DNA of 64,000 nucleotides from Variovorax sp. YR216 (GCF_900107745.1 NZ_FNRO01000003.1:62001-126000), one strand, 5' to 3'. Positions 51,508 through 60,494 are shown, counted from the stretch's first letter. Notes: generated from the sequence alone by a model not told the origin. A program made the numbers and translations.

Positions 51508-52315
51508 CCGGGCGGACGTCGGCGCAGTAGTCCTTCTCGGGCACTGGCGGCGTGGGCCACGCGGCGTCGAAGACGCTGGCGGTGTCGCGCGGCGCGCCGG
51601 CCTGCATCTGCACCACCTTCACCGACACGTCGGTCGGCAGGTGCTGCGGCACGCCGAGCGCCTTGTTGGCGTGCCCGGCGCCGCTCACCAGCAATACGGT
51701 CTTGCCCGGCGCGCGCGACTTGACGATCGCCTGCGCCATGGCCCGGTCGCGGGCGATCTGGATGCGCGTCATCGGCACGATCTGGGATTCGGGCAACAGG
51801 TCGCAATGGCCGGCGCGCACGGCTTGCTGCTGGGCGGCGCGCGCTTCGTCCGTCAGTTGGGCGTCGAGCGACACATCGGCCATCGCGTCCTTCATGTGCT
51901 CGCGCGGCAGATTGGCGCCGACGACCGGAACGCCCGCCCGCACGGCCGCCATCACCGCGGGGCCGTAGGCGCTCCAGCGCCAGGCATTGTCGTTCCAGCC
52001 GAGGGCGGTCTTGACCTGCTCCTCGGTCGCATCGGACGGCAGGTAGCCGGTGGCGTTGCCTTCCTCGGCCATCTCGATCGCCAGCGCGGCCAGTTGGCCC
52101 CTGGCGGCGAGCGCCTCGACGGTCTCGCGCTCGATCACCTGGTGTTCCGGCGCGTCGTGCTGTTCGCCGAGGAGCAGCGCGTCGACCGGCATCAATGCGT
52201 CGATGCGGCGCGCGGTCGGCGCATCGGCTGGCGGCGAGCTCGCACAGGCCGTGAGCATGACGGCGCCGACGAGCGGTACGAGGCGGCGGAGCGCGCGGGT
52301 GCGGAGGATGGGCAT
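51491..52315 (-). CDS. ChaN family lipoprotein (haem-binding type)
   Basis: This is a 274-residue lipoprotein: leader LVPLVGAVMLTAC, lipidated Cys at 24. The body matches ChaN/DUF399: ALLLGEQHDAPEHQVIE, ALAIEMAEEGNATGY, LGWNDNAWRWSAYGPAV and VLLVSGAGHANKALGVP. Relatives bind haem as a dimer and may serve iron uptake. It overlaps the aminotransferase gene at the 3' end by 17 bases, tail to tail. Confidence 0.9.
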   Translation of the reverse strand: MPILRTRALRRLVPLVGAVMLTACASSPPADAPTARRIDALMPVDALLLGEQHDAPEHQVIERETVEALAARGQLAALAIEMAEEGNATGYLPSDATEEQVKTALGWNDNAWRWSAYGPAVMAAVRAGVPVVGANLPREHMKDAMADVSLDAQLTDEARAAQQQAVRAGHCDLLPESQIVPMTRIQIARDRAMAQAIVKSRAPGKTVLLVSGAGHANKALGVPQHLPTDVSVKVVQMQAGAPRDTASVFDAAWPTPPVPEKDYCADVRPVRRAS

Positions 52316-52361
52316 GCCGTACTATGCCGCGCCCCGGGCCGGGCGGGCGGCCCGGCCGCAA

Positions 52362-52386
52362 ACGAAAAGGAGCGCCGAAGCGCTCC
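52362..52386 (-). terminator. Intrinsic terminator of the DUF3567 gene
   Basis: On the minus strand GGAGCGC-TTC-GGCGCTCC is followed by TTTTCG, 22 bases after the DUF3567 stop. Confidence 0.8.
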
Positions 52387-52407
52387 TGTCACGAAGTTGA
52401 GACGGCG

Positions 52408-52686
52408 TCAGTGCACGAGGACCGGGGTATGCGCCAGCTCGGCATAGCCTTCCAGGGTGTCCTCGACTTCTTCCTGCGTGGGCGTGTTGATCTGCCAGGC
52501 GGCGATCTGCTGCTGGAAGAGCTCGGCCCAGGAGCCATCGAGGTAGACCTCCTTGCCCGAGCGCTTGTCCACGATCTCGAAGCCGTGGCGCGCCAGGGCC
52601 GGGACGTTCGGCGCCACCGGCGCATCGCCTTCGGTCGGCTGCACGTGCACGACGACGAAGGAGTCGGAGTCGTAGAGCATTTGCAT
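52408..52686 (-). CDS. DUF3567 family protein
   Basis: This is a 92-residue small soluble protein characteristic of beta-proteobacteria. It opens MQMLYDSDSFVVVHV and has GFEIVDKRSGKEVYLDGSWAELFQQQI and PTQEEVEDTLEGYAELA. ATG 52686 is chosen because the family begins at this point and AGGA lies six bases upstream; the frame is open to an ATG at 52719. Function is unknown. It has its own terminator and no coupled neighbour. Confidence 0.9.
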   Translation of the reverse strand: MQMLYDSDSFVVVHVQPTEGDAPVAPNVPALARHGFEIVDKRSGKEVYLDGSWAELFQQQIAAWQINTPTQEEVEDTLEGYAELAHTPVLVH

Positions 52687-52801
52687 TGCGGGTCCTGTGA
52701 GGATTTCGATAGCGTTCATGGTCGTTAGATAGCAATCAACGCGCCAGTTTCAATGTCCGTCGTCACAGCGTAGGAATGCGCCTGTATCTTTTTGTGACTT
52801 T

Positions 52802-53872
52802 TTACTTGGCCGGAGCCGAAAGTGGCTCCGGATCGTCCAGCCAGGCGATCATCAGGGTGTACGACACCGCCAGCAGCACCGGCCCGACGAAGATCCCGAC
52901 CAGTCCGAAGCCGAGCAGCCCGCCGATCACCCCCGCGAAGATCAGCAGCAGCGGCAGGTCCGCGCCGCGCTTGATCAGGAAGGGGCGCAGGAAGTTGTCC
53001 ATCGTCCCGACGATGAGGGTCCAGATCAGCAGGAAGATGCCCCAGCCGGTCGAGCCGCTCCAGAACACCCAGACCACCGCCGGTGCCAGCACCAGGGTCG
53101 GGCCGATCTGGACGATGCAGAACATGAACATCACCGCGGTCAGCAGCGCCGCGAAAGGCACGCCGGCGATGGCGAGGCCGATGCCGCCCATCACCGCCTG
53201 GACGATCGCGGTCACGCCCACGCCCAGCGCGACGCCGCGGATGGCCTTGCCGGCCAGCACGACCGCGTCCTCGCCACGCTGGCCGCCGAGCTTGCGGCCG
53301 AACTGCCGCATCGTGGCCGCCGCGTTCTCGCCCTGGGCGTACATCAGGCCCGCGATGACCACGGTGAGCAGGAATTGCAGCGTGAGCGCGCCCACCACGC
53401 CCGCCTGCGCGAAGAGCCAGCCGGTGACCTGCTTGGCATAGGGCGCGATCTGGGATTCGAGCCCGGACACGCCCGATGCGACCTGGGCGTTCCAGGCCGC
53501 CGTCAGCCTCGGCCCGACGAAAGGCAGGCTGCCGACCCACGCCGGCAGCTCGGGCGCGCCCCGGCTGATCAGCGCCTTGACCCACGAATACACCTCGTCC
53601 GCGTTGGCGGCGATGGTCGAGATCGCCATCGTCAGCGGCAGCACGAACAGCAGCAGCAGGATGAGCATCATCACCAGCACCGCGAGGCTGCGGCGGCGCC
53701 AGAGCTTCTCTTCGAACCACAGCAGCGCCGGCCAGCTCGCCACCACGACCATCGCTGCCCAGATGGTGGCGCCCAGGAACGGGCGGAGGATCCACAGCGA
53801 CGAGCCGATGAGGAGCGCGATGCTCAGGACGCTGAAGGTGATCTTGGCCAGGTCGGATCGGATATCGGGCAT
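52802..53872 (-). CDS. AI-2E family transporter (PerM/YdiK-like)
   Basis: This is a 356-residue polytopic membrane protein of the AI-2 exporter-like family, about eight helices. It has LLLLFVLPLTMAISTIAANADEVYSWVK, the central QAVMGGIGLAIAGVPFAALLTAVMF, and the closing helices with DNFLRPFLIKRGADLPLLLIFAGVIGG, the family signature. Real substrates of most members are unknown; some are sodium/proton antiporters. Single gene between DUF3567 and the monooxygenase. Confidence 0.93.
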   Translation of the reverse strand: MPDIRSDLAKITFSVLSIALLIGSSLWILRPFLGATIWAAMVVVASWPALLWFEEKLWRRRSLAVLVMMLILLLLFVLPLTMAISTIAANADEVYSWVKALISRGAPELPAWVGSLPFVGPRLTAAWNAQVASGVSGLESQIAPYAKQVTGWLFAQAGVVGALTLQFLLTVVIAGLMYAQGENAAATMRQFGRKLGGQRGEDAVVLAGKAIRGVALGVGVTAIVQAVMGGIGLAIAGVPFAALLTAVMFMFCIVQIGPTLVLAPAVVWVFWSGSTGWGIFLLIWTLIVGTMDNFLRPFLIKRGADLPLLLIFAGVIGGLLGFGLVGIFVGPVLLAVSYTLMIAWLDDPEPLSAPAK

Positions 53873-53941
53873 GGTGCGGCGCTCGTTGCTGGAACGCCTC
53901 GCAGTGTCACCGAAGTCGGCCGGCCCGGGGGCCGCGGATTG

Positions 53942-55084
53942 TCACGCCATCGGCACAGCCCAGGCGTCGTAGCCGTACACCCAGTCGGCGTTGCCGCCCG
54001 CCTTGAGCCACTGGTTGCCGCGCGAGCCGACCTGGATGCTGCTCGCGCGCTCGATGCGCATCGCCTCGTAGCGCGCGAGGGCGGCCGGAACTTGAGCCGG
54101 CTTGTCCGCGACCGAGAGATTGCGCGCCAGCACGACCGCGTCCTCGATCGCCATGCCCGCGCCCTGTGCCATGAAGGGCATCATCGGATGGCAGGCGTCG
54201 CCCAGCAGCGTCATGTGGCCGCGCGACCAGTGCGGCAGCGGATCGCGCTCGTACAGCGCGGTCTTGAGCACCGTGTCGCAGGCATCGAGCAGCGCGCGCG
54301 CATCGGGGTGGAAGTCGGCGTAGAAGCCGCGAAGCTCCTCCACATTGCCGGCGGTGGTCCACGATTCCTCGTGCCACGAATCCTGCGCGGTGGTCGCAAA
54401 GATGAAAGTGTCACGTCCCTGATTCAGCGGGAAGGTCACGATCTGGCTTTCCGGCGACGGGCCCCACCACTTGGTGAAGGCGGCGATGTTCGGCACGTCC
54501 TTGACGCGCTCGGTCGGCACCACCGCGCGGAAGGCGACCACGCCGGTGAAACGCGGGCTTTCGGCGCCGAACATCGCGTTGCGCACCACGGAGTGGATGC
54601 CGTCGGCGCCGATCAGCACGTCGAGCTCGGTGGCCTCGCTCTGGTCCTTGAAGCGGATGCTCACGCCCTGGCCGGTCGCTGCGATCGATTCGGCGCGCTT
54701 GTCGAAGCGGACGCGCTCCAGAGGGAACGCATCGGCCAGCGCCGCGAGCAGGTCGGCGCGGTGGATGGTGAGCTGCGGCGCACCGTACTTGCGCTCGGCC
54801 TCGTCGCTCATCGGCAGGCGCGAGGTTTCCTCGCCGGTGTCCCACATGCGGCTGATGCGGTGGGTGGGGCGTGCGCCCGATGCGCGGGCGGCGCGCGCGA
54901 TGTCGGGCCCCAGCCCGTCCAGCGCTCGCACTGCGTTCGGCGTGAGATTGATGTCCGCGCCGACGCGGAAGAACTGCTTCGCCTGCTCGAAGACGGTGAC
55001 ATCGTGTCCCGCCTGATGCAGCGCGTTCGCCGCGGCCAGACCGCCGATGCCGGCGCCGACGATGCCGATTCTCAAATGACCCAT
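53942..55084 (-). CDS. FAD-dependent aromatic monooxygenase (6-hydroxynicotinate/salicylate hydroxylase type)
   Basis: This is a 380-residue class A flavoprotein hydroxylase. FAD motifs: IGIVGAGIGGLAAANALHQAG, LDVLIGADGIHSVVR (DG motif) and LLGDACHPMMPFMAQGAGMAIEDA (GD motif). The C-terminal WVYGYDAW and overall length recall NicC-type 6-hydroxynicotinate 3-monooxygenase and salicylate hydroxylases, but the substrate is not fixed. ATG 55084 gives the native N terminus. It is divergent from an AraC regulator with a 20-base gap, so the regulator probably controls it. Confidence 0.92.
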   Translation of the reverse strand: MGHLRIGIVGAGIGGLAAANALHQAGHDVTVFEQAKQFFRVGADINLTPNAVRALDGLGPDIARAARASGARPTHRISRMWDTGEETSRLPMSDEAERKYGAPQLTIHRADLLAALADAFPLERVRFDKRAESIAATGQGVSIRFKDQSEATELDVLIGADGIHSVVRNAMFGAESPRFTGVVAFRAVVPTERVKDVPNIAAFTKWWGPSPESQIVTFPLNQGRDTFIFATTAQDSWHEESWTTAGNVEELRGFYADFHPDARALLDACDTVLKTALYERDPLPHWSRGHMTLLGDACHPMMPFMAQGAGMAIEDAVVLARNLSVADKPAQVPAALARYEAMRIERASSIQVGSRGNQWLKAGGNADWVYGYDAWAVPMA

Positions 55085-55104
55085 GGTGTCTCCAGATGTG
55101 AGGA

Positions 55105-56232
55105 ATGTGGGAAGTCGATATGTCAAGATCGCTTCCCGATGAGGTGGGTCGATTCTTCGGAAAGCGCCGCCGCGCCTCAACCGCCGTGCGTCCGCAAAGA
55201 GGCACGATTCATCCCACCCCCGGGCACGGGCCGCCGGAGCATCGAAACTTGGACGTCCTGAGCGAAGTGCTCGCCATCTGCCGGTCGGAGCGCGCGGTGA
55301 CCGCGCGTTTCTCGCTCGGCGCGCCGTGGGGGCTGCATTCGGACGGCGTTCCCGGCGCGATGATCCGGCTGTCGCGCGGCGCGCCGTACTGGATCCGGCT
55401 CGAAGGCGGCGCACCGATCCGCGTCGAGAGCGGCGATCTCGTGATGCTGCCGCTCGGCGTGGCGCACACCATGTCCTCGTCGCCGGATGTGCAGGCCGAG
55501 CCCTTCTCGGCGCTCATCGCACGGCACGCCGATGGGCCGAAGGACGAGAACCCGCTCGTCTTCAGCCACGGCGGCAGTGGCGAGACCACCGAGATCTTCT
55601 CGGCGCTGCTGTGGTTCTCCGCGTACTGCCGCCATTCGGTCTTCCGCATGCTGCCGCCGCTGATCCACATCCGCGAAAGCGAGATGCCGATGGCCGGATG
55701 CCTCGCCACGACGATGCAGTCGCTCATCATGGAAACGCTGGACCGCCGCCCTGGGTGGCGCCTGTCGGCCGGGCGCATGGGCGAGTTGCTGCTGGTCAAC
55801 ATCCTGCGCGAACGCCTCGGCCAGCAGGCGGCCCAGGACCCGGGCTGGCTGCGCGGCCTGACCGATCCGGCGATCGCGCGCGCGATCATGGGCATCCACC
55901 GCGCGCCGCAGCAGGCATGGAGCGTGGAGCAGCTCGCCAGCGAAGCGGCGATGTCGCGTTCGCGCTTCTGTGCGCGCTTCAAGATGCTGGTCGGCGAAAC
56001 CCCGATCGGCTACCTCACTGCCCACCGCATGGCGTTGGCCGCCGAGCAGCTCGAAGCCGGTGCGCTGCATCCGGCGCATATCGCCGAGCAGGCGGGCTAC
56101 GAGTCGGAGAAAGTGTTCGCGCGCGCCTTCCGTCGCTGGTCGGGCTTGACGCCCAGCGCCTATCTGCGGCGCGAACGCGAGCGCCGCAGCCGCGTGCTTG
56201 AAATCCAGGCGCGCGAGGCCGGCGAGGCCTGA
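55105..56232 (+). CDS. AraC-family regulator with cupin-type sensor
   Basis: This is a 375-residue AraC-type activator. The N-terminal cupin sensor (about 50-230) reads LDVLSEVLAICRSERAVTARF, GAPYWIRLEGG, GDLVMLPLGVAH. The C-terminal pair of helix-turn-helix motifs (about 265-360) has WSVEQLASEAAMSRSRFCARF, GETPIGYLTAHRM and AGYESEKVFARAFRRWSGLTPSAYLRR. ATG 55105 or 55120 may be the start. It is divergent from the monooxygenase gene, a natural target. Confidence 0.92.
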   Translation: MWEVDMSRSLPDEVGRFFGKRRRASTAVRPQRGTIHPTPGHGPPEHRNLDVLSEVLAICRSERAVTARFSLGAPWGLHSDGVPGAMIRLSRGAPYWIRLEGGAPIRVESGDLVMLPLGVAHTMSSSPDVQAEPFSALIARHADGPKDENPLVFSHGGSGETTEIFSALLWFSAYCRHSVFRMLPPLIHIRESEMPMAGCLATTMQSLIMETLDRRPGWRLSAGRMGELLLVNILRERLGQQAAQDPGWLRGLTDPAIARAIMGIHRAPQQAWSVEQLASEAAMSRSRFCARFKMLVGETPIGYLTAHRMALAAEQLEAGALHPAHIAEQAGYESEKVFARAFRRWSGLTPSAYLRRERERRSRVLEIQAREAGEA

Positions 56233-56292
56233 GCCGCCCGGCCGCTCCGAAGGCGAATGCCGAAGCGCTGCTGCGCGAAGGTACTCCCCTGA

Positions 56293-57438
56293 TCACTGCA
56301 TCGACACCTTCTCGCGCAACTGCAGGTCGATGAAGTCGCCGTTGGGCTGCGTCTGCCGGATGCGTATCGGCAAATAGCCGAGATCGGGCGCCAGCCACAG
56401 CTCGATCTTGTCGTCGAACGGCTTTCTGGGATTGCGCGTGAGCTTGCGCGCGGTGAATTCGCCAGCCTGCACCGCGACCTGCTCTTCGCCTGAGAGCGTG
56501 AAGGTCCAGATCTCCGCATCGCTGGTGCCGACGGTCTGCACCGCGATGACCGAGTCCGGCGGATAGCGTCCCGGATCGCCCGCCATCAGCGCGCCGAGCT
56601 GGAGCACGACGCTCAGCCGGTCCTGCGCGCCCGCCAGCAAAGGCACGGCGGGCGAGTTGTTGCTGAAGACCACCGTCTTCTGGTCGCGCACGAAATGCGA
56701 GGCGACCTCGGAGCGGCGCTTGTCCGAATAGCGCTGCGGTTCGATGCCCGTCGGGCCGATCGCGCCGGTGCTGCGCGTGCTTCGGAAGGTCACGAACAGG
56801 AACTTGATCGACAGGCTGGCGTCGTAGTGCGTGCCGTCCTGCTGCCAGACCAGATCGCCGAACGCGCCTTGCATCGGCTGCGCACCTTGCTGGGCGGTCG
56901 CGGCGAAAGCGAGCCGCACCGATCCCGAGATCCGAAGCGGCACCGAGCCGGGGATGTTGCCGCCGACATCGCCTTCGCCAGTGCCCTGGCCCGCACCTCG
57001 CCCGTTGCCGTTGCCGTTGCCCGGAGCTGCTGCGCCAGGGGCCGGTGCCTCAGGGGCGGGCGTTGTCTCAGGCGCCTGCGACACCAGATCCTGCGAGTCC
57101 GGCTGCGTTGGCACCATGGTTTCCGGGGTTGGCGCGGGCGCCGGCGCGATAGGCCGCGGACGCGCGACCGGCCGCGGGCGCGGCGGCTTCGGCGCCGGCT
57201 TGGTCTCTGCCTTGGGCGGAGGCGTCGACGCGGGCGGCTCGCTGGCAGCGGGCGGCGCGACGATGATGGTCCGCGTGACGAACTTGTCGATCTCCGGGGG
57301 CGGCGGCGTTCTCACGCTGACGGGCGCCAGTCCGAGCACGGCCAGATGGCCGGCCAGCACGATCGCCGTCACCACCGCCAGCGTGCGCCAGCGCGGACGC
57401 GGTGCATGGAAGGGGGGGAGGAGGGTGGAGGTCGGCAT
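56293..57438 (-). CDS. DUF3108 family membrane-anchored protein
   Basis: This is a 381-residue protein. One N-terminal membrane helix (about 18-40, TLAVVTAIVLAGHLAVLGLA) is followed by a long Pro/Ala-rich spacer (about 45-140) and a Gly/Asn run (GNGNGNGRGAGQGTGEG). The C-terminal 220 residues form the DUF3108 beta-rich domain (PLRISGSVRLAFA, YDASLSIKFLFVTF, VQAGEFTARKLTRNPRKPFDDKIELWLAPDLGYLPIRIRQT). The layout recalls TonB-like periplasm-spanning anchors. Function is unknown. The frame also opens upstream, but ATG 57438 fits the helix. Confidence 0.88.
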   Translation of the reverse strand: MPTSTLLPPFHAPRPRWRTLAVVTAIVLAGHLAVLGLAPVSVRTPPPPEIDKFVTRTIIVAPPAASEPPASTPPPKAETKPAPKPPRPRPVARPRPIAPAPAPTPETMVPTQPDSQDLVSQAPETTPAPEAPAPGAAAPGNGNGNGRGAGQGTGEGDVGGNIPGSVPLRISGSVRLAFAATAQQGAQPMQGAFGDLVWQQDGTHYDASLSIKFLFVTFRSTRSTGAIGPTGIEPQRYSDKRRSEVASHFVRDQKTVVFSNNSPAVPLLAGAQDRLSVVLQLGALMAGDPGRYPPDSVIAVQTVGTSDAEIWTFTLSGEEQVAVQAGEFTARKLTRNPRKPFDDKIELWLAPDLGYLPIRIRQTQPNGDFIDLQLREKVSMQ

Positions 57439-57538
57439 CGGAAGTCGGACCCGGTGCCGGCCGCGAGGTTCACCTCGGTACACTGCCGCCCGGTCAATCA
57501 GTTTAGTCACGATGCCGCGCCGGCATCCGCCGCCACCC

Positions 57539-58570
57539 ATGAAACTCGCCACCCTCAAAGACGGCTCGCGCGACGGCCAGCTGGTCGTCGTCTCCCGGGA
57601 CCTGACGAGCGCCCACTACGCCACCGGCATCGCCAACCGCCTGCAGCAGGCGCTGGACGACTGGGGCTTCATCGGCCCGCAGCTGCAGGACCTGTACGAC
57701 GCGCTCAACGCCGGGCGCGCACGGCATGGGTTTCCGTTCGATCCGGCGCAGTGCATGGCGCCGCTGCCCCGTGCCTACCAGTGGGCGGACGGCTCGGCCT
57801 ACATCAACCACGTCGAGCTGGTGCGCAAGGCGCGCAACGCCGAGGTGCCGCAGAGCTTCTATACCGACCCGCTGATGTACCAGGGCGGCAGTGACGATTT
57901 CATCGGTCCGTGCGATCCGGTGGTCGTGCAGAGCGAGGCGTTCGGCATCGACTTCGAGGCCGAGATCGCCGTCGTCACCGGCGACGTGAGGATGGGCGCC
58001 ACGCCGGCGCAGGCGCTCGACGGCATCCGCCTCGTGATGCTCGCCAACGACGTGAGTCTGCGCAACCTGATCCCGGCCGAGCTGGCCAAGGGCTTCGGCT
58101 TCTTCCAGAGCAAGCCCGCGACCTCGTTCAGCCCGGTCGCGGTGACGATCGACGAGCTCGGCGACGCCTGGCAGGGCGGCCGGGTGCACCTCACGCTGCA
58201 GAGCACCTGGAACGGCCGCAAGGTCGGCATGTGCGACGCGGGCGAGGAGATGACCTTCCACTTCGGCGAGCTCATTGCGCACATCGCCAGGACGCGCAAC
58301 GTGCGCGCCGGCAGCATCGTCGGCAGCGGCACCGTGAGCAACAAGGGCGTCGAGAAGGACGGCCGCATGGAATGGCCCAAGGGCTACAGCTGCATCGCCG
58401 AGAAGCGCTGCATCGAGACCATCCAGGACGGCCAGCCGAGCACCGAGTTCATGAAGTTCGGCGACACCATCCGAATCGAGATGAAGGGCAAGGACGGGCA
58501 CTCGATCTTCGGGGCGATCGACCAGGAAGTGGTGTCGCTCGCGAGCGCGGCAGCCGGCGCCGCCGGCTGA
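57539..58570 (+). CDS. Fumarylacetoacetate hydrolase family protein
   Basis: This is a 343-residue FAH-family enzyme, probably C-C bond hydrolase of the fumarylacetoacetase or acylpyruvase type. Metal and active-site signatures include DFEAEIAVVTGDVRMGA, ANDVSLRNLIPAELAKGFGFFQSKP and AGSIVGSGTVSNKG with GYSCIAEKRCIETI. The length and N-terminal WGFIGPQLQDLYDAL match the longer bacterial subgroup. A homogentisate dioxygenase gene is not in the window. It converges with the TIR-STING gene, one base apart. Confidence 0.92.
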   Translation: MKLATLKDGSRDGQLVVVSRDLTSAHYATGIANRLQQALDDWGFIGPQLQDLYDALNAGRARHGFPFDPAQCMAPLPRAYQWADGSAYINHVELVRKARNAEVPQSFYTDPLMYQGGSDDFIGPCDPVVVQSEAFGIDFEAEIAVVTGDVRMGATPAQALDGIRLVMLANDVSLRNLIPAELAKGFGFFQSKPATSFSPVAVTIDELGDAWQGGRVHLTLQSTWNGRKVGMCDAGEEMTFHFGELIAHIARTRNVRAGSIVGSGTVSNKGVEKDGRMEWPKGYSCIAEKRCIETIQDGQPSTEFMKFGDTIRIEMKGKDGHSIFGAIDQEVVSLASAAAGAAG

Positions 58571-58571
58571 T

Positions 58572-59582
58572 CTACCCGCCAGACCGCCGCTTCGATTCGA
58601 GGTAGCTCCGGATCTCGTCGATGTCGCGGCGATCGACGACCCGGACCTCGCCGAATGCCTTGCTCCGCGCCCGGACGACGTTGGCGAACGCGTTGGCCTG
58701 CGAGCGGTACATCCGCTCCTTTTCCGTGGCCGTGGCGGTGCCGTTCATGTAGGCGTCGATCACGCGCTCCGCGGTGAGCAGCGTGGTCGGAATGTCGAAG
58801 TACAGGTCCCGCCTGCCCTTGAAGGCCCACAGCATGGGCCTGCCATCGGTGCCGCCGGCCGGGTCGGTCTGTTCGCATGCCGCGCCGAACACATGGCGGA
58901 CGTTGGCAATGTCGAGGCCGTGGAAGGAGTTGTGCGGCACCAGCAGTTCCACCACGAACGGCCCCAGCTTCGCCTCGTGTTCGCGGCGCCTTTCGACGAA
59001 AGGCTTGATCGCCTGCTCGTAGTACCCGATCGCCAGGGACGATGCAGGCGCCCAGCGCGGAGGGAAGTCCGCGGAGCGTTCCTTGATCAGCGCCACGATC
59101 CGGTGCAGGGCGGCCTCCAGGCTCTTCCTGTCCGAGAACGGGAGACGCTGGATGCCGCGGATGTCGTCGGCCACATGGCTCGCCTCGCCTTTGGCGACCT
59201 GCTCCAGGATGAACACGCGCTTCGTGCCGATGTGGCCGTAGAAAAGGCCCAGCTCGAAAAGCACGTTGTCGCGCACCGTGACCTTCGTGCGCTGGGTCTT
59301 CGCGTCCTCCACCTTCTTCAGCGATTCCGCGACGGTCTGTCGCAGGTCGTCCTGGCTGAAGACGAGGATGGCCCATTCGGACGTCTTGGCCGCCAGGTCG
59401 AGGGTCTGGTAGATCTCGGCGCCGACATGCCCTTCGAACCAGTCACCCCACAGGTTGACGTTCAGGGGCGGGTCGAGTTCTGCCTTCGACAAGATCTCCT
59501 TCAGCAGCGGAACGAAGTGCTTGTTCTTCGCCAGGAAATCCGATGAACTGCCGACGAAGACGTCATTGGGGGTGTCTTGCAT
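58572..59582 (-). CDS. TIR-STING cyclic-dinucleotide-gated effector (CBASS type), no cyclase gene nearby
   Basis: This 336-residue protein fuses a TIR-like domain (about 7-135) to a prokaryotic STING domain (about 180-325). The TIR part reads DVFVGSSSDFL, VNLWGDWFEGHVGAEIYQTL, EWAILVFSQDDL and VRDNVLFELGLFYGHIG, the pattern of CD-NTase-associated TIR proteins. The STING part has SSLAIGYYEQAIKPF, VELLVPHNSFHGL and RRDLYFDIPTTLLTAERVID; the DIPTT at 263-267 is the hallmark of bacterial STING. Known members bind cyclic di-GMP from a CdnE synthase, oligomerise and destroy NAD+. No cyclase or CBASS accessory gene is in the window. ATG 59582 follows GGAGGGAG. A LuxR gene lies 52 bases upstream, same strand. 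Confidence 0.88.
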   Translation of the reverse strand: MQDTPNDVFVGSSSDFLAKNKHFVPLLKEILSKAELDPPLNVNLWGDWFEGHVGAEIYQTLDLAAKTSEWAILVFSQDDLRQTVAESLKKVEDAKTQRTKVTVRDNVLFELGLFYGHIGTKRVFILEQVAKGEASHVADDIRGIQRLPFSDRKSLEAALHRIVALIKERSADFPPRWAPASSLAIGYYEQAIKPFVERRREHEAKLGPFVVELLVPHNSFHGLDIANVRHVFGAACEQTDPAGGTDGRPMLWAFKGRRDLYFDIPTTLLTAERVIDAYMNGTATATEKERMYRSQANAFANVVRARSKAFGEVRVVDRRDIDEIRSYLESKRRSGG

Positions 59583-59634
59583 TTGCTTGCTCCCTCCACG
59601 GCGTTGATGAAGTGGAACGCGATGGCATTGTGGG

Positions 59635-60414
59635 TCATGCATGCGGTCCGCGCAGCAGTTCCTTCAGCGTCTTGATGCCCAGGCGGCGAAACGCGCGGTA
59701 TTGGTGCGTGCGCGCCGTGGTGAGTTCGATGCCGACCGCGCGCGCCGCCTCCTTGGCGGTCTTCCCCGCGAGCAGATGGCCGATGACTTCGCGCTCGCGC
59801 AGGCTCAGCACCAGCAGGCGCGAAGCGAGCAGGGGCTCGGCCGCCTCGTGCCGTGCGGCGGTGCTGCGGGCATGCGCGATGGTGGCGTCGGCCAGAAGCT
59901 GCGCGTGGGCTTCGAGGCGGGCGAAGTCGCCTTCGTCGAAGTCGGGCTGAGCGAGGCTCCGATAGAAGCTCACCGCCGCGCGCTGTCCCGTCGGCAAGAG
60001 CAGCAGCACCGACGCGCGTTCGCGGATGCCGACATCGGTGTAGCAGGCAGCGCGAAAGGCAGGATCGGCGACGTCCTCGGCGGTGTGATGGCCCATCCAC
60101 AGCTGTGCCCGCTTCGGCAGTTTGCGCGCCGCGAGCCACGCCATGTTGGGATCGAGCAGATCGAAGCGTTCCGCCACGTAGCGCTCGGCCGTGCGTTCGG
60201 CGGTGTTGCCGTAGGTGCTCGCGGCGGAGACGGTCTCGATGCGCCCCGACGCGCTGGCCGCGAACACCGTGCAGAAGGTCACCGGCAGCACGCGGTGCAT
60301 CGCGGAGAGATAGCTGGCGGCGAGGTGCGAGGTGCCGATGCCGGCCAGCACCCCGCTGACCAGCGCTGGCGAAAGAGGGGTCTGATCGGCTTCGTGCACG
60401 GGCCAGCGCTTCAT
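59635..60414 (-). CDS. LuxR-type transcriptional regulator
   Basis: This is a 259-residue regulator. The C-terminal GerE/LuxR helix-turn-helix (about 195-255) reads LSLREREVIGHLLAGKTAKEAARAVGIELTTARTHQYRAFRRLGI. The N-terminal 190 residues resemble a GAF-like sensor (VSFYRSLAQPDFDEGDFARLEAHAQLLADATIAH) without a visible receiver Asp or autoinducer motif. ATG 60414 is used; an upstream in-frame extension has no site. It is divergent from the flavin monooxygenase operon (80-base gap) and codirectional with the TIR-STING gene 52 bases downstream, so it may affect both. Confidence 0.88.
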   Translation of the reverse strand: MKRWPVHEADQTPLSPALVSGVLAGIGTSHLAASYLSAMHRVLPVTFCTVFAASASGRIETVSAASTYGNTAERTAERYVAERFDLLDPNMAWLAARKLPKRAQLWMGHHTAEDVADPAFRAACYTDVGIRERASVLLLLPTGQRAAVSFYRSLAQPDFDEGDFARLEAHAQLLADATIAHARSTAARHEAAEPLLASRLLVLSLREREVIGHLLAGKTAKEAARAVGIELTTARTHQYRAFRRLGIKTLKELLRGPHA

Positions 60415-60438
60415 CGGATTCCTGGAGCTCGGGTTAAC

Positions 60439-60452
60439 ACCTCGTACGAAGT
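60439..60452. promoter_or_regulatory. Dyad in the LuxR-monooxygenase gap, candidate LuxR-type site
   Basis: ACCTCGTACGAAGT is a 14-base dyad centred on the perfect palindrome TCGTACGA, between the divergent starts at 60414 and 60495. Binding by the neighbouring regulator is inferred. Confidence 0.35.
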
Positions 60453-60494
60453 TATGACATCGCGCGCCCGGTCGCATCGGGACAATCCCGTCGC

